Notes under the pieces: model-generated
What the model was told of the DNA's origin: nothing
Seen by the model: only the letters and a program-made list of their open reading frames with translations
Database searches by the model: none
Made by a program: the position numbers and the translations under genes
From: Amyloporia xantha
Taxonomy: Eukaryota; Basidiomycota; Agaricomycetes; Polyporales; Adustoporiaceae
Direction of reading: 5' to 3'
Length of the DNA stretch: 64,000 nucleotides
NCBI GenBank assembly: GCA_036971615.1
Contig: JAYKKR010000028.1
Location: 310,001-374,000 of the forward strand
Part shown: one piece after another, positions 1 through 13,017 of the stretch
How positions within the stretch are numbered: the first letter of the stretch is position 1
How the letters are laid out: every line of letters starts with the position of its first letter

Positions 1-97
1 TCCTACTTGTCGGAATCCTGGGGCGGCTGCAAGTCCTACATAGCAGGTACCATTCCATCACACTTATTGAACCCCTCCCGAGTCGAGTCTGTAAGAT

Positions 98-751
98 ATG
101 ACGGAGTCCAATCTTCCCCCTCCTCCTTTTGCAGGCGTCGTGTCGTTCAGTTCGTCGGCCGTCATCGACGCACCCATCGACAAAGTCTGGGAGATCCTCC
201 TCGACTTCTCATCGTACGCCGAATGGTACGTCGCGCGCACGGCGTCCTGCAGCTCACCCATCCTACTGAATGAGATACCCGCTTTAGGAACGGCTTCGTG
301 TGCGCTCTAATTTTCATGTCCTTGCTGCACGTCCATACTGACGCGCGACGGCCCCAGACACAAGCAGACCATCGTCGACGGCTCGTCTAAGCAGCCCCTG
401 CCGGACCAGACACCGCGCGAGGGCAAGTACCTCCTGATGGAGGTGCACATCCCTCCAACGTCCGACACGAACCACGCGCCCACGTCCCGCCCGCTCGAGA
501 TCATCTCCGCCGTCGACCCTGCCACCCACCGTATCGCATGGCGGAATCTCCTTCCGCAGTGGCTGATCAAGGCGGAGCGGTGGCAAGCACTGAGCGTCGT
601 CGAGGGTGGGAAGACGCTATATGAGACAAGAGAGGACATGGGTGGTCCGGGTGCATATGTTGTGCGATGGTTCATGAGCGGGGGCCTGCAGGAGGGGTTC
701 CGAGCCGTGGCAGACGGGCTGAAGAAGAGGGCGGAAGAGCTCCAGGGATAG
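98..751 (+). CDS. SRPBCC (START/polyketide-cyclase-like) domain protein
   Basis: Three exons give a 177-aa protein: 98-225, 288-299 and 358-751. The middle exon is only 12 nt. Both introns are GT-AG and the phases close exactly. The protein runs from an N-terminal strand with the APIDKVWEILLDFSSYAEWN pattern, through a central strand region, to a C-terminal helix (GGLQEGFRAVADGLKKRAEEL). This order is typical of small SRPBCC proteins, which bind hydrophobic ligands in a helix-grip fold. No signal peptide is seen, so it is probably cytosolic. The ligand cannot be told from sequence. It converges on the BAG gene, with about 270 bp between the stops. The domain assignment is from pattern recognition; the exon model is well supported by frame continuity. 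Confidence 0.8.
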
Positions 752-1023
752 TTTTGCTTTGCTTTATAGGATCTGGTATAACCGTGATTGGATGGAGTCC
801 GGACCAACTGACACTTGATACCCCGCCTCATGTACTGTATGCAGGTGTCTGACGATTTCAGGTCCATCTAATTTTCGCAGGCATCAGGCTGCCTCTAATT
901 GACGGCAGAATGATTTATACATTTGTGATGTTTTAGTACTGATATACAGAGATAACATTAGTACACGACGCAAGCGATGTCCTACGAAAATAATGTCAAA
1001 AAGCCCGACGAAGTCAAATGAAA

Positions 1024-3670
1024 TCAGAAAATGTCGAATTCCTGCACTTCTCTCCAATCTCGGTCCACCAAAGCAGAATCCATCCTCCGAGGGATCATCT
1101 CTGCTCCACGAGGTATCTTTCGCTCATATTGACCGGGATTCACTGTGTCTTCATCTTGATCAGCAGGCGTCACGATTATCACAGGTGACCGCATTCCAAC
1201 CCCATCTACACCGTGCGCCTCAAATGGAGGCGTCCCCGGGCCATCGACTTCACCATCGCTGTCGCCGTCAAATTTCGTTGGGCTCAGGGTGGGCGTCATG
1301 GTGTCTTCTCTCCTCTCCTCGCCTTCTGGTTCTTCGATGGCGTTTGGTTCTGACACTCCGTTCTTGGGCGACCCTCTAGTAGACGGATCTGGCGCCTGTG
1401 CGGCATGCAGAGATGCTGGAGGAGGCGAAGTAGCGTACACGGTGTCGACGAATCCAGAGAGCGCTGGGTGCAGGTGAACGCCGTCGGATTGTGGTGGGGT
1501 AGGCGGGGCTGATTCTATGTGACGCTCAGGTTCGTGAGTGCCATCGTCTTCAGGACCCGAATTCTGGGTGGGTTTGTCATCTGCGATGGACGCCGCGTCA
1601 TTTGATTCATCCTGAATGTCGATCTCTGGAGTTGGCGCCGAGTATACTTCCTCTGCAGGCAAGGGCACATTGGCTGCAAGCATGGGTTCCGCGATAGACT
1701 CCTCTGCCTGCGTCTCCGCGTCTTCCGGCTCATCTGTAATCTCCACTTCTGGCGTGGACGGGGCCTCCTCTATAGTCGGTGTCGGCACAGCGTCACTTGG
1801 TTCCGCAACACGCTCCAACGGGAGAACGTCCTCAATGTTGACCTCCGGCGTCGGCGGGCTCTCTGGCTCTGCCACCTGGTCTTCCAAGGTGGTAGCCGCA
1901 GGTTCTGTAGATTCTACCTGCATAGATTCCTCGCTTGCATCTTCCTGTGCGTCCACCTCAATCTTCTCACCCTCCTGCTCCTCTGGCTCGGCTTCGATAA
2001 CCTCGATGGTCATCTCGGGCTCCTGCTCTTGGTCATCTGGATCCTCGTCCATTCTGGTGTTATCATCCTGCGCCTGCGCCTCCACTGGCTGCGCGGCGGC
2101 GGGCGGGTCTTTGACATCTTGCGGCTGAGGCGCGTCGACCGTGACTGTGACTGGAACGTCCATGTACGCGTCTTCGGCCGGCCCGGGCCCTCCGCCATTG
2201 GACTCCGGTGTCGGCGATGGCGACGGCTCGACCTCCATCCGTTCGCCTTCGGCATGCGACGTAGACTGAGTATCTGCATGGGCGACCTGGGATTGGGAGA
2301 CGTCGGATTGCTCTGGCTTGTCTTGTTGCTCTGCAACGGCTACTTGCTGGGACTGAGACTCCGGCGCTGGCTGAGATGCGACCTCCTGTTCATGCACCTG
2401 GTTTTCTGGCACAGCGGATGCGCTCTGGCTCGTCTCGTGCCAGGTGCCCCAAGCTGCCTTCACACACCTCTCCACCCGCTCTGCCTCACCCTCCACCTCC
2501 CTCGCAAGCGCCTTCCTCTTCTCCCTGATCTCCGCCTCCCCATGGCTCTCCACCGCATCCAGCGCGCTCAGCAGCCGGCTCAGCTCCTCGAGATACCCGT
2601 GCAGCGGCGCGTTCGCAGACGTGTACGCGAGCTCTGGGCGCGCCGGCTCGAGGCTCTCGTGGACGTTCAGGGTTGCTTCTTCTGCTCTGTGGGCAGCGCG
2701 CTCGAGGACTGAGGCGTCCGCCGGGACGGAGACGTGCCCGCCGCCGGGCAAGACAAAATCTAGCGCAGCGGGGAAGCGGAAGTCGGCGCGGAGCCTGTCG
2801 AGGCGTTCGCGAAGGCCTGTGATGGTGCGGAGGGCCTGGGCGCGCGCGGCGTGTGCGCGGTAGACCTCTTGGATCTTGCGCGCCGCGTCGTGCTGCTCGG
2901 GGCTGGGTGGTTGTGCAACGCCTCGCGCGGGCATGGATGATGATCGTGAGGCACCGAACGGTGCGCTTAAATGTGTCTGCGGGTACTGCTGCATGCGTGG
3001 GCTCTTCGAGGGCACCTGGCGGCGATTGTTAGGTGCGATGGTTTGTGCGCGGAGCGGTGTCCTGCCCATCCGTGTGCCCTGCCCAGGCCGTGTCAGCATC
3101 TGCGCGTGCACTGGCAGGGAATTATATTCCACTCACCAGCTCATCCTCTTCGGGCATCCACCCAAAGCTACGGAGGAAAGGGTCGAATTGGCTAGCCCGC
3201 CGTCGACGAAGGTCCTCCTCCTCCCTCCGCCTCTGCTCCTCCGACAACAGCCGCCTCACGCGCTCCTCGTCCACCCGCCTCTTCTCATCCTCCAGCTTCC
3301 TCCTCTCCTCCTCCAACCTCATCCGCTCCCTCTCCCTCTCGAGCTGGTCTCTTCGCCTGAGCTCCTCCATCGCTCTCCTCTGGCGGGCGGCGGGCGCGGC
3401 GCCGTACCCGCCGTCGTAGGCGTCATGGTCTTCGTAAGTGTCGTAATCGTCGTCAAAGTGGTACGAATTGTGCGGTGCGTACGCCTGGCGGGCGAGGCGG
3501 ACCCGGGCGGCACGCTCACGGGCCTCCTCCTGAGCGCGGCGGGCGGCGAGGTATTGCTCGCGGGCAGCGCGCTCGTCGGCGAGTGCACGAAGGTATTCTT
3601 GCTCGGGTGTGTAGCGCGCGTAGGCGTATGGGTTAGATGAGTAGCCGCCGTAAGGGTTGTAGCCGAACAT
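1024..3670 (-). CDS. BAG-domain protein 1 (Hsp70 co-chaperone type) with IQ-like motif
   Basis: Two exons, 3670-3137 and 3078-1024, joined by a 58-nt GTGAGT...CAG intron with a GCTGAC branch site; 862 aa. Residues about 1-40 are rich in Tyr, Gly and Asn. Residues 40-175 are an Arg/Glu-rich coiled coil. Around residue 245 there is an IQ-like helix (ARKIQEVYRAHAARAQAL). It is followed to about 385 by a helical segment (LRERLDRLRADFRFP ... LDAVESHGEAEIREKRKALAREVE) that matches the BAG domain, which binds the ATPase domain of Hsp70. The remainder is a long acidic, Glu/Pro/Ser-rich disordered tail. A TATA-like TATATAG lies on the minus strand about 95 bp upstream (3765-3771). The gene at 44481-47126 is a paralogue with the same layout. 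The BAG call is family knowledge; the client is unknown. Confidence 0.8.
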
Positions 3671-4629
3671 GGGTGGTAAAGCCTGGGATTGGTAGTGACA
3701 AGGTGAGTGGTGTTTCGTGCAGTGGTGTGCGATTATCTGAGGGAGCAGACGATGGGATAAAGGACTATATAGGGCCGTGTGAGTGTTCGGGGCATTTCGA
3801 GGACATCATGGCCCCGCCGGTGGAGAAGCTTCCAGAAACGTCGGGGCTGTCCATATATGGTGCTGCGACGGTGGTGCTGGCCACTGACCAGATTGGTGAC
3901 CTGGTCGCTAGAACTTGGGTAGAACCTTCTGGCATTACTGACGTAAACCATCTCACGAATACTCAAAGTTCCCTAATTTGCGAGAAAGTGACTCTAATAC
4001 GGCAATTCACCCTAGCCTCTCGACGCTGTACGGTATTTGTTGACCATTAGAATATCGCTTTTGGTCGAATCCATTAATGCAATTGTAGAAATACTTCAGC
4101 GTGTCATTTAACACAGGCGCGATATGATATTCGGAGGCGCTGCAAGAACTGTCCGCCTGAGTACAATGGCTACATGGCTCCGAAAGCTCCTCGAGCAGTA
4201 TGAATAATTCACAAACAGTGACAGGCTGACAGCCAGCTGTCGAAGTGCTAAAAGCTGAGCGCTAAGCTATAATGGGCGTAGAGATCACGAGCCAAATCGC
4301 AAGACAGGAGAAACCAGAGTACAGATATTCAAAGCACATAGACGAAACCAATCTTTAGTTATATGACATTCCACTTACTCTAAACGCTATGTCGTAAAAG
4401 TTCGTTCGCTACTCTGCAACTGCAACTTTTATGACCAGCTTGTGCTGTAGCTTTAACACCATCTGTCCTTGAGGCACCGGCAACCCCGGCTAACCCTTTG
4501 CATGCAGTCCAACGGTCCGTGCGCATGTCTACGTACCATAGCGATGTGTTGAAAGCAAATATGACACTAGAACTACATTGTCGATACAACGAGGATATCC
4601 CTGTCCGTCGGATACAGCGACGCGCTGCC
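3671..4629. other. Intergenic: BAG1 promoter and 3' side of the transporter gene
   Basis: No convincing coding sequence. The part next to 3671 holds the TATA-like element of the BAG gene. The rest is AT-richer sequence without a recognisable feature. Confidence 0.6.
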
Positions 4630-7067
4630 TCACCACCCCACAGTCCCCGCGATAACGTTCCCGTGGACTCCCCACTCCACGCCCAGTCCGAACAGGATCC
4701 AGCCGATAAAAATGACAACCAACCCTGCTCCGAGACATGTCCACCGCACCCACATCAAATTTGGATTCGAGGCTTTCAGGCGCTTCTCCTTTTCTACGTT
4801 CTCGTCCGCACCCTCCGGCAGCTCCTCCTTCGGCACCACGAGGCCCCTCTTCTCACTGATGCGCTCGACCTCGGCCCGTAGGGCCCTTGGTGACACCTCG
4901 GAGAGGCGCGCAGCGGGGAGGGCGGAGGGGAATACGTAGACCACGATCAACAGAGCTCCCGCGATCCCGACGGAGATGAAGGCATACGCAAGCCAGAGGG
5001 TCACCGCGGGGTCCAGCGAGTTGGTGGGTGACATATCCTGCAGCTTACCTGCCGCTGTCGTGATGATGACGATGGACGCTTGAACAATGGATTCTACAAA
5101 CCGTGTGTACAACGACGATGGAAGAAGAACGAATGATTAGTGAGCAGCGGCACAGAAGGAAGTCCGTGAATGTGTACATACTCTTGACAGCAAATCTGGA
5201 GAATAGGACCATTAACAACAGCCACGTCAATGGCTCTTAAATGCAACTCACCCGGTTGCGTAGTCCTGCGGATCGGGGATGATGTTGCGTATGATCTCGA
5301 CTTGTGGTGCTGGCGTCACGCACTGATGATCCCGGACTATGTCAGAACGTCGATCCGAGCCGAGCGATGATCAGTACGAACCTGTGACAATGCATAGAAC
5401 ACATATGCGGCGACTAGACAATACGCCAGTGTCAGTCCATGAATCGACAATAGCGATGCGAGAACGCTCACTGAATGGAGGAACGGTGGTGGAATACTTT
5501 AATAGCAACATAGAAATAAGGAACGTGAGGCCAGACAGTAACACTGAAGCATTCACATGAGCCCAACAACGTCGTCGCCCGAAAACACTGCACTCACGGA
5601 ACCAGATCCGCTGGCCGAACGCATCGATGTAGATCCCGAGGAAAGGGGTCAAGCACGCGGGAAGCAGCAGATAGAAGCTCGAGACCCATCCGCCAATAAC
5701 CGCGCCCTTCTTCAGACGCTGCTGGGCGAATTGGCTGCGCGAAGCATATCACGACGACGATCAGGGCAGAGAGAAGGACGATACGATCACGTGACGTACG
5801 TCGAGATGGACACGAACGCCTGCACGCCTGCGTTCTCGAAGACGGCGAACGCGACGACGATCCAGAACGTGATCGGGAGGCGCTTCATCGCGCTCATGCT
5901 GAAGGCCGTGCGGTTGACGTGTCCGACGTGCCGCTTGCCGCTCGTGTGGTCGGTGATGTTGTAGTGAGAGCGGAGATATCGGTCGAGGATGACGACGGTG
6001 ACGGCGCAGAGGAAAGAGAATAGTGCGATGGCGGCACTAATCCACAGAGCGTAGGCGTACGAGCCGAGGCGGGTTGTGATCACGTTTGCGGTGGCCTGGC
6101 CTGTGAATTGCGCAAGGTTGGCGACACCCCTACGCGTCTCGTTGTTAATGTGCAACAGTACTCGGCATACAGACGATGACCCACCAAATCGCGCCTACCA
6201 TAATTAAGAGAGAGGTATAAGAAAAGAATATCGGATACGAAGAGGCAGAACGAACCGATAGAACCTGCAAAACCCCTTCCGGGAGCGAAGTATGTCGAGA
6301 AGATACGATGCTGTGCGTTGTCGAGCGATCCGTCACCGATGGCTGCGACAACCTTGCCGAGGATGAGGAGGGGGTAGCTGTTCAGCCCGTTGGTTGCCCC
6401 ACCAGCTAGGATCATCGAGCCTGCAAGGTGGAAAGAGGCGAACACAACCGACATGGATGCACCGCCCCATTTATCGATGCAGAAACCAAACCCAATGCAT
6501 AGAAACGTGTTGATCTATACTGGAGCAGTCAGCACTGGGGAGAAGGGTGAGACAGGTACACTCACCAGACTGGTGATCGCGACCTATGACATTGCCGACA
6601 GTAAGTATCGATGATGATAGTTCTACAGAAGCCACACACCAACGTAGCAAACTGGGAATTGTTGATGTGCGTCTCTTTTATGACGGTCGTTTTGAGAGCA
6701 CTGTATTATCATCAACGTCCGAGACAGTGAAGGAGGGACAGCTTCAATCACGAACACAATGAGACCCTGCAAAGTTCTGGAATGTCAGAATATGGTGATA
6801 AATTATAAGAGGTATAGGGCGTACGTTGGACCAGTGGTTCCCAACTATGGCATAGATCAGTTCCAAGACTCGCATGAATAGCCAAGACAACGACTTACAT
6901 GTGCAGAGACATGTAAGCACGATCATAACAAGCTGCCAAGGAATAGGTAGCCGCCGCCGAGACGAGATGCTAGAGTCAGAGTCCGAGAGGTCGTCGGGTA
7001 TTTCTTCATCTGCACCGAGCGACTTGTCGACAGAGTAGGACGACTTCTCCTCTACGAGTGATTTCAT
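4630..7067 (-). CDS. MFSD1-like major facilitator superfamily transporter
   Basis: A multi-exon minus-strand gene (about a dozen short exons) starting at ATG 7067 and ending at 4630. The N-terminus is an acidic, Ser-rich cytosolic stretch with a dibasic run before the first membrane segment (RRRLPIPWQLVMIVLTCLC). Later exons carry hallmarks of the family: INNSQFATL; an NTFLCIGFGFCIDKWGG loop; LLILGKVVAAIGDGSLDNAQ, matching the MFS loop 4-5 region of MFSD1; a middle loop; then QFAQQRLKKGAVIGGW, FLGIYIDAFGQR and SIVQASIVIITTAAGKLQD. The last exon ends with two hydrophobic segments. Animal MFSD1 exports dipeptides from lysosomes, so a vacuolar role is a reasonable inference. Several internal exon borders (5110-5560 and 6490-6910) are approximate, including possible mini-exons near 6570-6620. 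Confidence 0.75.
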
Positions 7068-10000
7068 GACCTCAATATTGAAAGGAGAGGCAGGCTCAGC
7101 AGGAGGTAGAGATTGAGCGGAGGGGGGCCGACCACTGGAAATAGAGGAGAAAATGGGGTCATCTTATCAGATACGCTGGCAGGGTGTAGATGGGATCTTC
7201 GGCATGAATTCATTTGACGTCGCTGCCGGGAGAAGTCGGGGCCGGGGCCTTAGTCCGAAAATTTATGGCATGATCGGGCTCCCCCCAAATCCCGTCATGG
7301 TAGCCTAGAAGAATGAGACACACACCGTCTAGCAACCTCGTGCATGATGGCCACATACCTCTAGGCACCTCTCCTTGTACAACGCGGAGAAAGGGGGCGT
7401 GCCTCAAGGAGGCACAGCAGCACGACCATGGGCGGACGTCGCCAAAAGGACAGCCGCATCCGCATCTGGAGTTCCGGACCTCGGTCCCCGCCGTGCGCGA
7501 TCGGGCGTTCCAAAAATAGACGATCTGCATTGGCTAGTGTTATCAGATAATCAGCACCGTTATCTAATCATCCAGAGCGTCTCCTCCACTGCACCTTATG
7601 TTCGTACGCTATTCATTCGTACCCTCAACGTCCCAACAGCCATACCGCCGCGAATGAGAGCTGTAAATAGCGCGCGGAATCTTCAGCCGAATGGATTGGG
7701 GCACCACAATTCAAGCGAATAGAAGAATCGAGGATGTCGTTGCCGACGATGCCTTAACACCTGTCTGATCATGTTCAATTGACAAGACATGAAGGATGGA
7801 AAGCACCAGATCGATCATAGGAGACGCACCGTGACCGCAAAACATGACTCTTGACGTTCGTTGGCGTGAGGTACGCGACCTCCACTCCGACTCCAGCGTC
7901 GAGTGTCCATCGGGGATAGGTTGGCTTTACGGTCCAGGCCTACTGGTCCAAAACAAGTCAACACCCATTAGGACGGGTACTGAGTGGCCAAAGAGCGGAT
8001 AACACGCCAAAGCGTCGATTGAATACTTCCTCAAGGAGGATAGTTCATGAAGCGCCGCGGTCAGAGGACCGGTGCGCCCAAAATTGAGGTAGCGCTACGT
8101 CTTAGGGTATAGAACTTATGTGAAGCCAATAGGATGTTGCGCATCACAAAGAACGTCTCACCGTGTGGGGTAAGCGGATACAGTAGCAGTCGAAATCATC
8201 AATAGACGAGTGAGATGCCCTCGTGTCGAAGAACTTGACGCGGTCCCGCAAATCAGGTTTTCGAGATTTCGAGACCTCCGCAGTATAGAACCCGTTACGT
8301 CGTAAATTATTCAAGAGCCCTATTCTTCCCAAGAGAAGAAGGAATTATGGTGTTGGGCAAACAGCGATAGAATGTCGAGCTATCCTTACCTTGGACGCAT
8401 GGCCCTGCACGTACAAAAATACATCCAGCTTGGCTCTTGGCAGTGATAACCATGGCTAGAGTGCTGAGGCCACGAGACTAGTCCCTCTTGAGGCGGACCT
8501 TAGGCTGCAATAAAGCCTCCGCTGCCTAGATCATGGTGTTGATGCCGCAGGTACGCTCACGCGGGTGGTGCACAGGTTAGATAGACTTTTAAGGCGATCC
8601 AGCACACCGGCTTCTGCGCTTCGGTGGGGTACGTATCAAATGCCAAATATGTCCGATCGGCCAACGAATACGGATCTGCTGATATCTCAATGGACTCGCT
8701 AAGCATGGTTCAGTCAATATAGATAACACGTAAAGACGTACAGGAACGCGCGGCATAGGGAAGCTCGCCATTGACTGAAGCCGGCATGGAGCCATCATGA
8801 ATCCGCCAAGCAGATGCGAGCGACCGAGGTCGTGGGTAATGATCGACATCCAGAGCAACATCTGGGGCGCTTCCCTGCATAGTTGGGTAAGTAGACATTC
8901 TGCCGCACCGCACCGCCCCGGAGCGTGATGCTGCGTTCTCAAGGTGTCATCGTACGCGAGTCGAACCTCAAATGCGGACATGTCACAGGACCCTGCGCTT
9001 CTGCGACGAGTTGGACGCTCAAAAACTAAATGGGTCATGGCCTCTGACAGATATAAGCGACGACTCAGCTAGGAGCATGAGGTCGACGGATAGATACGAC
9101 GTCGCCGCCGCACATCTGCGTCCTGTGTCCGTGCTCCAGGCTAAAATGTGATTGGAAATGCACGTCAGGGTAAGGAATTTTCGCTGAAGGACCAGTGTTG
9201 GGGCCTACCCCCGTTACTGATGCATCATTTCTCGGGCGAAGTACAGCACCTGACGCCAGCGTTCGAAGCAGACATAAGGCACCCCTTGCGATTGGGCATT
9301 TCGCGAACAGCGCCTGTGGCGGATCTTTCTGACGTCGAATCTCAGGGAAGTGCCATAGCCTCGGGGAGGCGCCTGTGTATGCATGATATCTCCGCATCGG
9401 CATGGTATTGGCGGGACCACAAGACACCGCGGGGCAGACCTAGGTGCACCTCGCCATTGTGATAGACTACTGGAAAGTAAATCAGAAACAGCAGAAGGCC
9501 ATGCAGACGTCCTGGACTCCGCGTACCTTGCAAATGTTCAAGAGTGCGCAACCGGCGGCGAATTCTGTAGTCATCTACAATTTACCTCTCTGAAAAATAT
9601 AAATTGAACCAGGATGGTCGACCGTAGATGCCATTTTTGTCACCCGGGCGTTCTTCTTGATATTTCTACCGTGAACGGCATGCATGAATGTATGCTCTAC
9701 GAGACTGGCGTGCATGCGGAAATTTATGTGGGACTCGATCATCCTAGGGAGGACCCTGACCAGGCGGCAGCTCAGTGCATGTTCGAAGAGGAGGACCGCG
9801 GATGAAAGCAGCACTGGACGTTGCTCGGACCGGAATAGGGCGCATCCGTTGACAATTCTCATAATATCGGAAGCAGATATCCCTCTCGGCATCCATAAAT
9901 ATCGCTCGTAGCTTCCTGGAAGACGTTTATTCTCTCGTCAATCACAGCTAGCTGCCTATGAACATGCCCCCAGGCAATGTCCAGCGTGGAGTTGACTAAT

Positions 10001-11257
10001 GGTGACAGAAAGGCGGTAACAAATTGACCCGGGAGAGAGCTAAATGGCGAACTCACAGAGAAAATTAGACGCAGGGGTATTGCCATTGCGTCGGGTCTCT
10101 TGGGGTGTCGTTCGAACAGATTGTGAAGGTTTTGCGGCAATGCAAAGACTGAATAGCGGTGTCATTTTCAGCATGCCTGGTGAGCATCACTCGTGCGGTA
10201 CACAATCAGACCGACGATCAGAAGAGTACGGTACTAAGATAGATCTTTCGAAAGACCGCCTGAGTATAATTCCAGTGCTAAATAGAGTTGGAAGACAGTA
10301 AGAGAAGCATGATAACGGGAGTGTAGCGTAAGGCATCTTCGAAAGCCTTTGAGTAGAAGATTTCGCCCACAGCACGCGCCCCTAATGCTCCAGACCGTGA
10401 GCTCGTCTAAGATGCGGGTGTGAGATGACTCAATCAACTTTGGGATAGCCGGGAGTTGTGATCACTGACATCTTCCCCGGCGGATGCAGTGGGCTTATCA
10501 GAAGATTGTCTGCTACGTAATGCAGCTCGAACACTGCACCGCGTCGGCGTCTTGACTCCGGTGAGCCGCCTCGAGGCTCGAGCTGTCAGACATGGAATCC
10601 CGCCATGGTATCCCGCAATGGAGTCGGCTAACTTAGTCCACAAGAATAGAATAGAACACTCACTACGAAGCACCAAAGTTCCCAAAGTAGGCTTGACATC
10701 GCCAAATGCTGTAGAACTTGTCACAAATGACAGATACACCACTCTATGACCAGCTTGCAGCCATGGTTCCAGATCGACTATGATTGGCTCCAAGGCGGTA
10801 AGAAGACAGCTGCATATACGTAGTGCACCATGGAATGCTTAGCCTCCTAGTCGCCGCAAGTGGCCGAACATCCAGCGACGTGAAAGAAAGGATATGCAAG
10901 CGTAAGAGACATAGACGTGCAACTTGATCATGCCATTGCTCATCCACCTCGATATGCAGAAGATAAAGGCACAGCAATCGACGATTAGCATCGATCGCAA
11001 GAGTAGAGACGAAATGTTTCCATAAAGTGACATCCTGATTCAATTTGCGTTATGGTCAAGATGAGAATGTTTGAAGTCAGAGCAACTGGGAACAAGCCGT
11101 GCGTGGGGTACGATGGAAGGAAGGAAGGGCTTATCAGGGGTAACACAATGTGACACTAATCACGAGAGCGTGACGCATCGCGTTCAAGAGGGCGACGCGT
11201 GATGAAGGATTGTGGTTGATATAACCACGACGATCCATCTGTCCGCTACTACTTTCA
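7068..11257. other. Gene-poor 4.2 kb stretch
   Basis: No reading frame on either strand has a recognisable domain or a consistent splice model. Short minus-strand open stretches around 9860-10140 and 10744-11043 have plausible amino-acid composition (for instance QFVTAFLSPLVNSTLDIAWG) but could not be linked into a gene. A degraded or fast-evolving many-exon gene cannot be excluded. No transposase, reverse transcriptase or terminal repeats were seen. Confidence 0.4.
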
Positions 11258-12076
11258 ATGTCATTCGTGAGTATGATCATATGAGTCGCAATACCAGCGT
11301 TTTAGGTCCTGATGGATTCTTTTCTTGCAGCCATCTCCCGTGCGTCCCTGTGGCGAGCCGCAGGCTCAAGGATCTGCTTCTCGCCAGTCCCGCCAGCACC
11401 CGCAGACATTCTGTAAAGCAGACGAGTATATGGTCAACCTCGTGCCTAACTATAAGCCCATGTCTGAGGCTGAACTCAAGCGAATCATGAGGGAAGTGTA
11501 TGGGGCCACCGACGAGACCATGCAGACATTTATTGGTCACTTCAACGATCGCGTGGAAGAGGTAATGCGCGGTCCAGGTATTCGTGTGATGGGCGTGAGT
11601 CATTCATTTAGTACCTGTCTGCATACAGCCTTAAGGATTCCTCTGAACGCACCTTCTAGTGGAAGCCGCAGCCTGGCGACAGGAACTTTTACAGTGTTCG
11701 CATTCCCAATTCGGACTATGCAATACGCATGTGGGACGGTGGTATGGAGACCTACAATCAATTTTGCCTCGACTTTTATGACACCCACCGCCATGCACCT
11801 GTCAATCTCCCGCGAGGCTTCTCACTTTGGCCGGCAACAGTCAACATGCCGGGTGCGTTCATGATGGCGGGTCCGCTCCCTTCATGGGAGATGAGTTTCG
11901 GATACAACCCCGCGACAATTCCTACAGGCGAAGAGAAGTGGACTGTGCCGGAGGGTGCGTACATCACCATTAGGCGGGATGGTCGTCCTGGAGACGACTT
12001 CACGTTTGCCGTACCGCGCAGGCAGTCTCCGAATCCCATTGCGATTGCTCAACCTGAGTATGGCGTCGCCCTATAG
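11258..12076 (+). CDS. Hypothetical protein, 229 aa
   Basis: Three exons fit cleanly: 11258-11266 (nine bases, M-S-F), 11331-11594 and 11660-12076. Intron signals are GTGAGT...CAG and GTGAGT...TAG, all in phase 0. The product has a Pro/Gln/Ser-rich N-terminus, a helical stretch (MSEAELKRIMREVYGATDETM), then a Trp/Pro-rich beta-like half with WKPQPGDRNFYSVRIPNSDY and GRPGDDFTFAVPRRQ. No signal peptide, membrane segment or known catalytic motif is visible, and I do not recognise the family. The first mini-exon is the least certain part; a different upstream start is possible. It lies upstream of the CE16 pair on the same strand, with nothing linking them functionally. Confidence 0.6.
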
Positions 12077-13017
12077 AACGGGCAAGCTCTCACAAGCTCT
12101 CACTGTGGCTTAGTGTTTGTCAGCTTCTGTTGGATGTTCACCGTATCTGTACATACCGTTTCCCTTCCTGTTGGACATGCGTTATGGATTGTGTCGGGTT
12201 ATCGGATACCCGTGTCTCGTCACTGACAAACGCTCGCGGCTCATGAGAAAGGCCATGACTCTTCCTATCACTATGGTACGGCCCGAGCACTATTGACTAT
12301 CGTAAGCTTCGCAGCGGCGGCAAGCGCCAATCCCGACTCCAACATTGAAGTGTATGCTTATTGCAACCTGACACACATAACTACAGAGAATACATAATAC
12401 TAGAAGTCAGCATAGAGAGCAGAAGGTACGGCATGTACACCTTCGAGATGACAGCGGAACATATATTCAAATTGTTGGGGAAAAATGGAGCCGCCTTACG
12501 CAATGACTTCGCTAACACGCAAGCACAACAAGCCATCGCAGATCACACTCGTGTACTTGCTTGCTCTATTTCTGCATGGAGGAATTTATGCTTGAGAAAA
12601 ATCAGTCGGATAATAATTACAGTACTGGCCAGAGCGGAGAAGATAAGTCACGTTTACTCTCCCACAGGACAAGGCTTGGGAGGGAGTTCCAAGCATGCCT
12701 GTGTGGACAATACCATCCTCCATTCTGGGAGTCGGGGAGAGGAATTATACCCAGGACAGTAGAGAAGCGAATTGTTCAGCATAGTGAGATTCACCGCATC
12801 CGGCGCACCGTCAGCGAAAATGTGCGAGGACAAATGGCCACGGTCCGCCTGAGCAGATCACGCGCATATAAGTACGGCACGGCGATGTTGAGCAACCCAT
12901 GGTTCGCGGCGAGAAAATGGAACAGAAGGGGTTCCGGAATTGCAGACGCAACCCATGACACCGTGCTTCGCACGCATATAAAAGCTCGTTCACTGTCAGT
13001 TCACGCGTGGATGAACC
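12077..13017. other. Intergenic: upstream region of the first CE16 gene
   Basis: No gene is recognisable. The right end carries the TATA box of the esterase gene. Confidence 0.5.
12977..12984 (+). promoter_or_regulatory. TATA box of CE16 esterase copy 1
   Basis: TATAAAAG, 34-41 nt before the ATG at 13018. The second copy has TATAAAGG at a nearly matching place (14697-14704), so the promoter was duplicated with the gene. Confidence 0.6.

Noticed and set aside
1616..2712. Long plus-strand frames opposite the BAG gene
   Set aside because: They are mirror-frame artefacts of a repetitive, GC-rich acidic coding region on the other strand.
8589..10140. Several minus-strand frames of 67-149 codons suggesting a multi-exon membrane protein
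   Set aside because: No consistent start, splice chain or known domain could be assembled.
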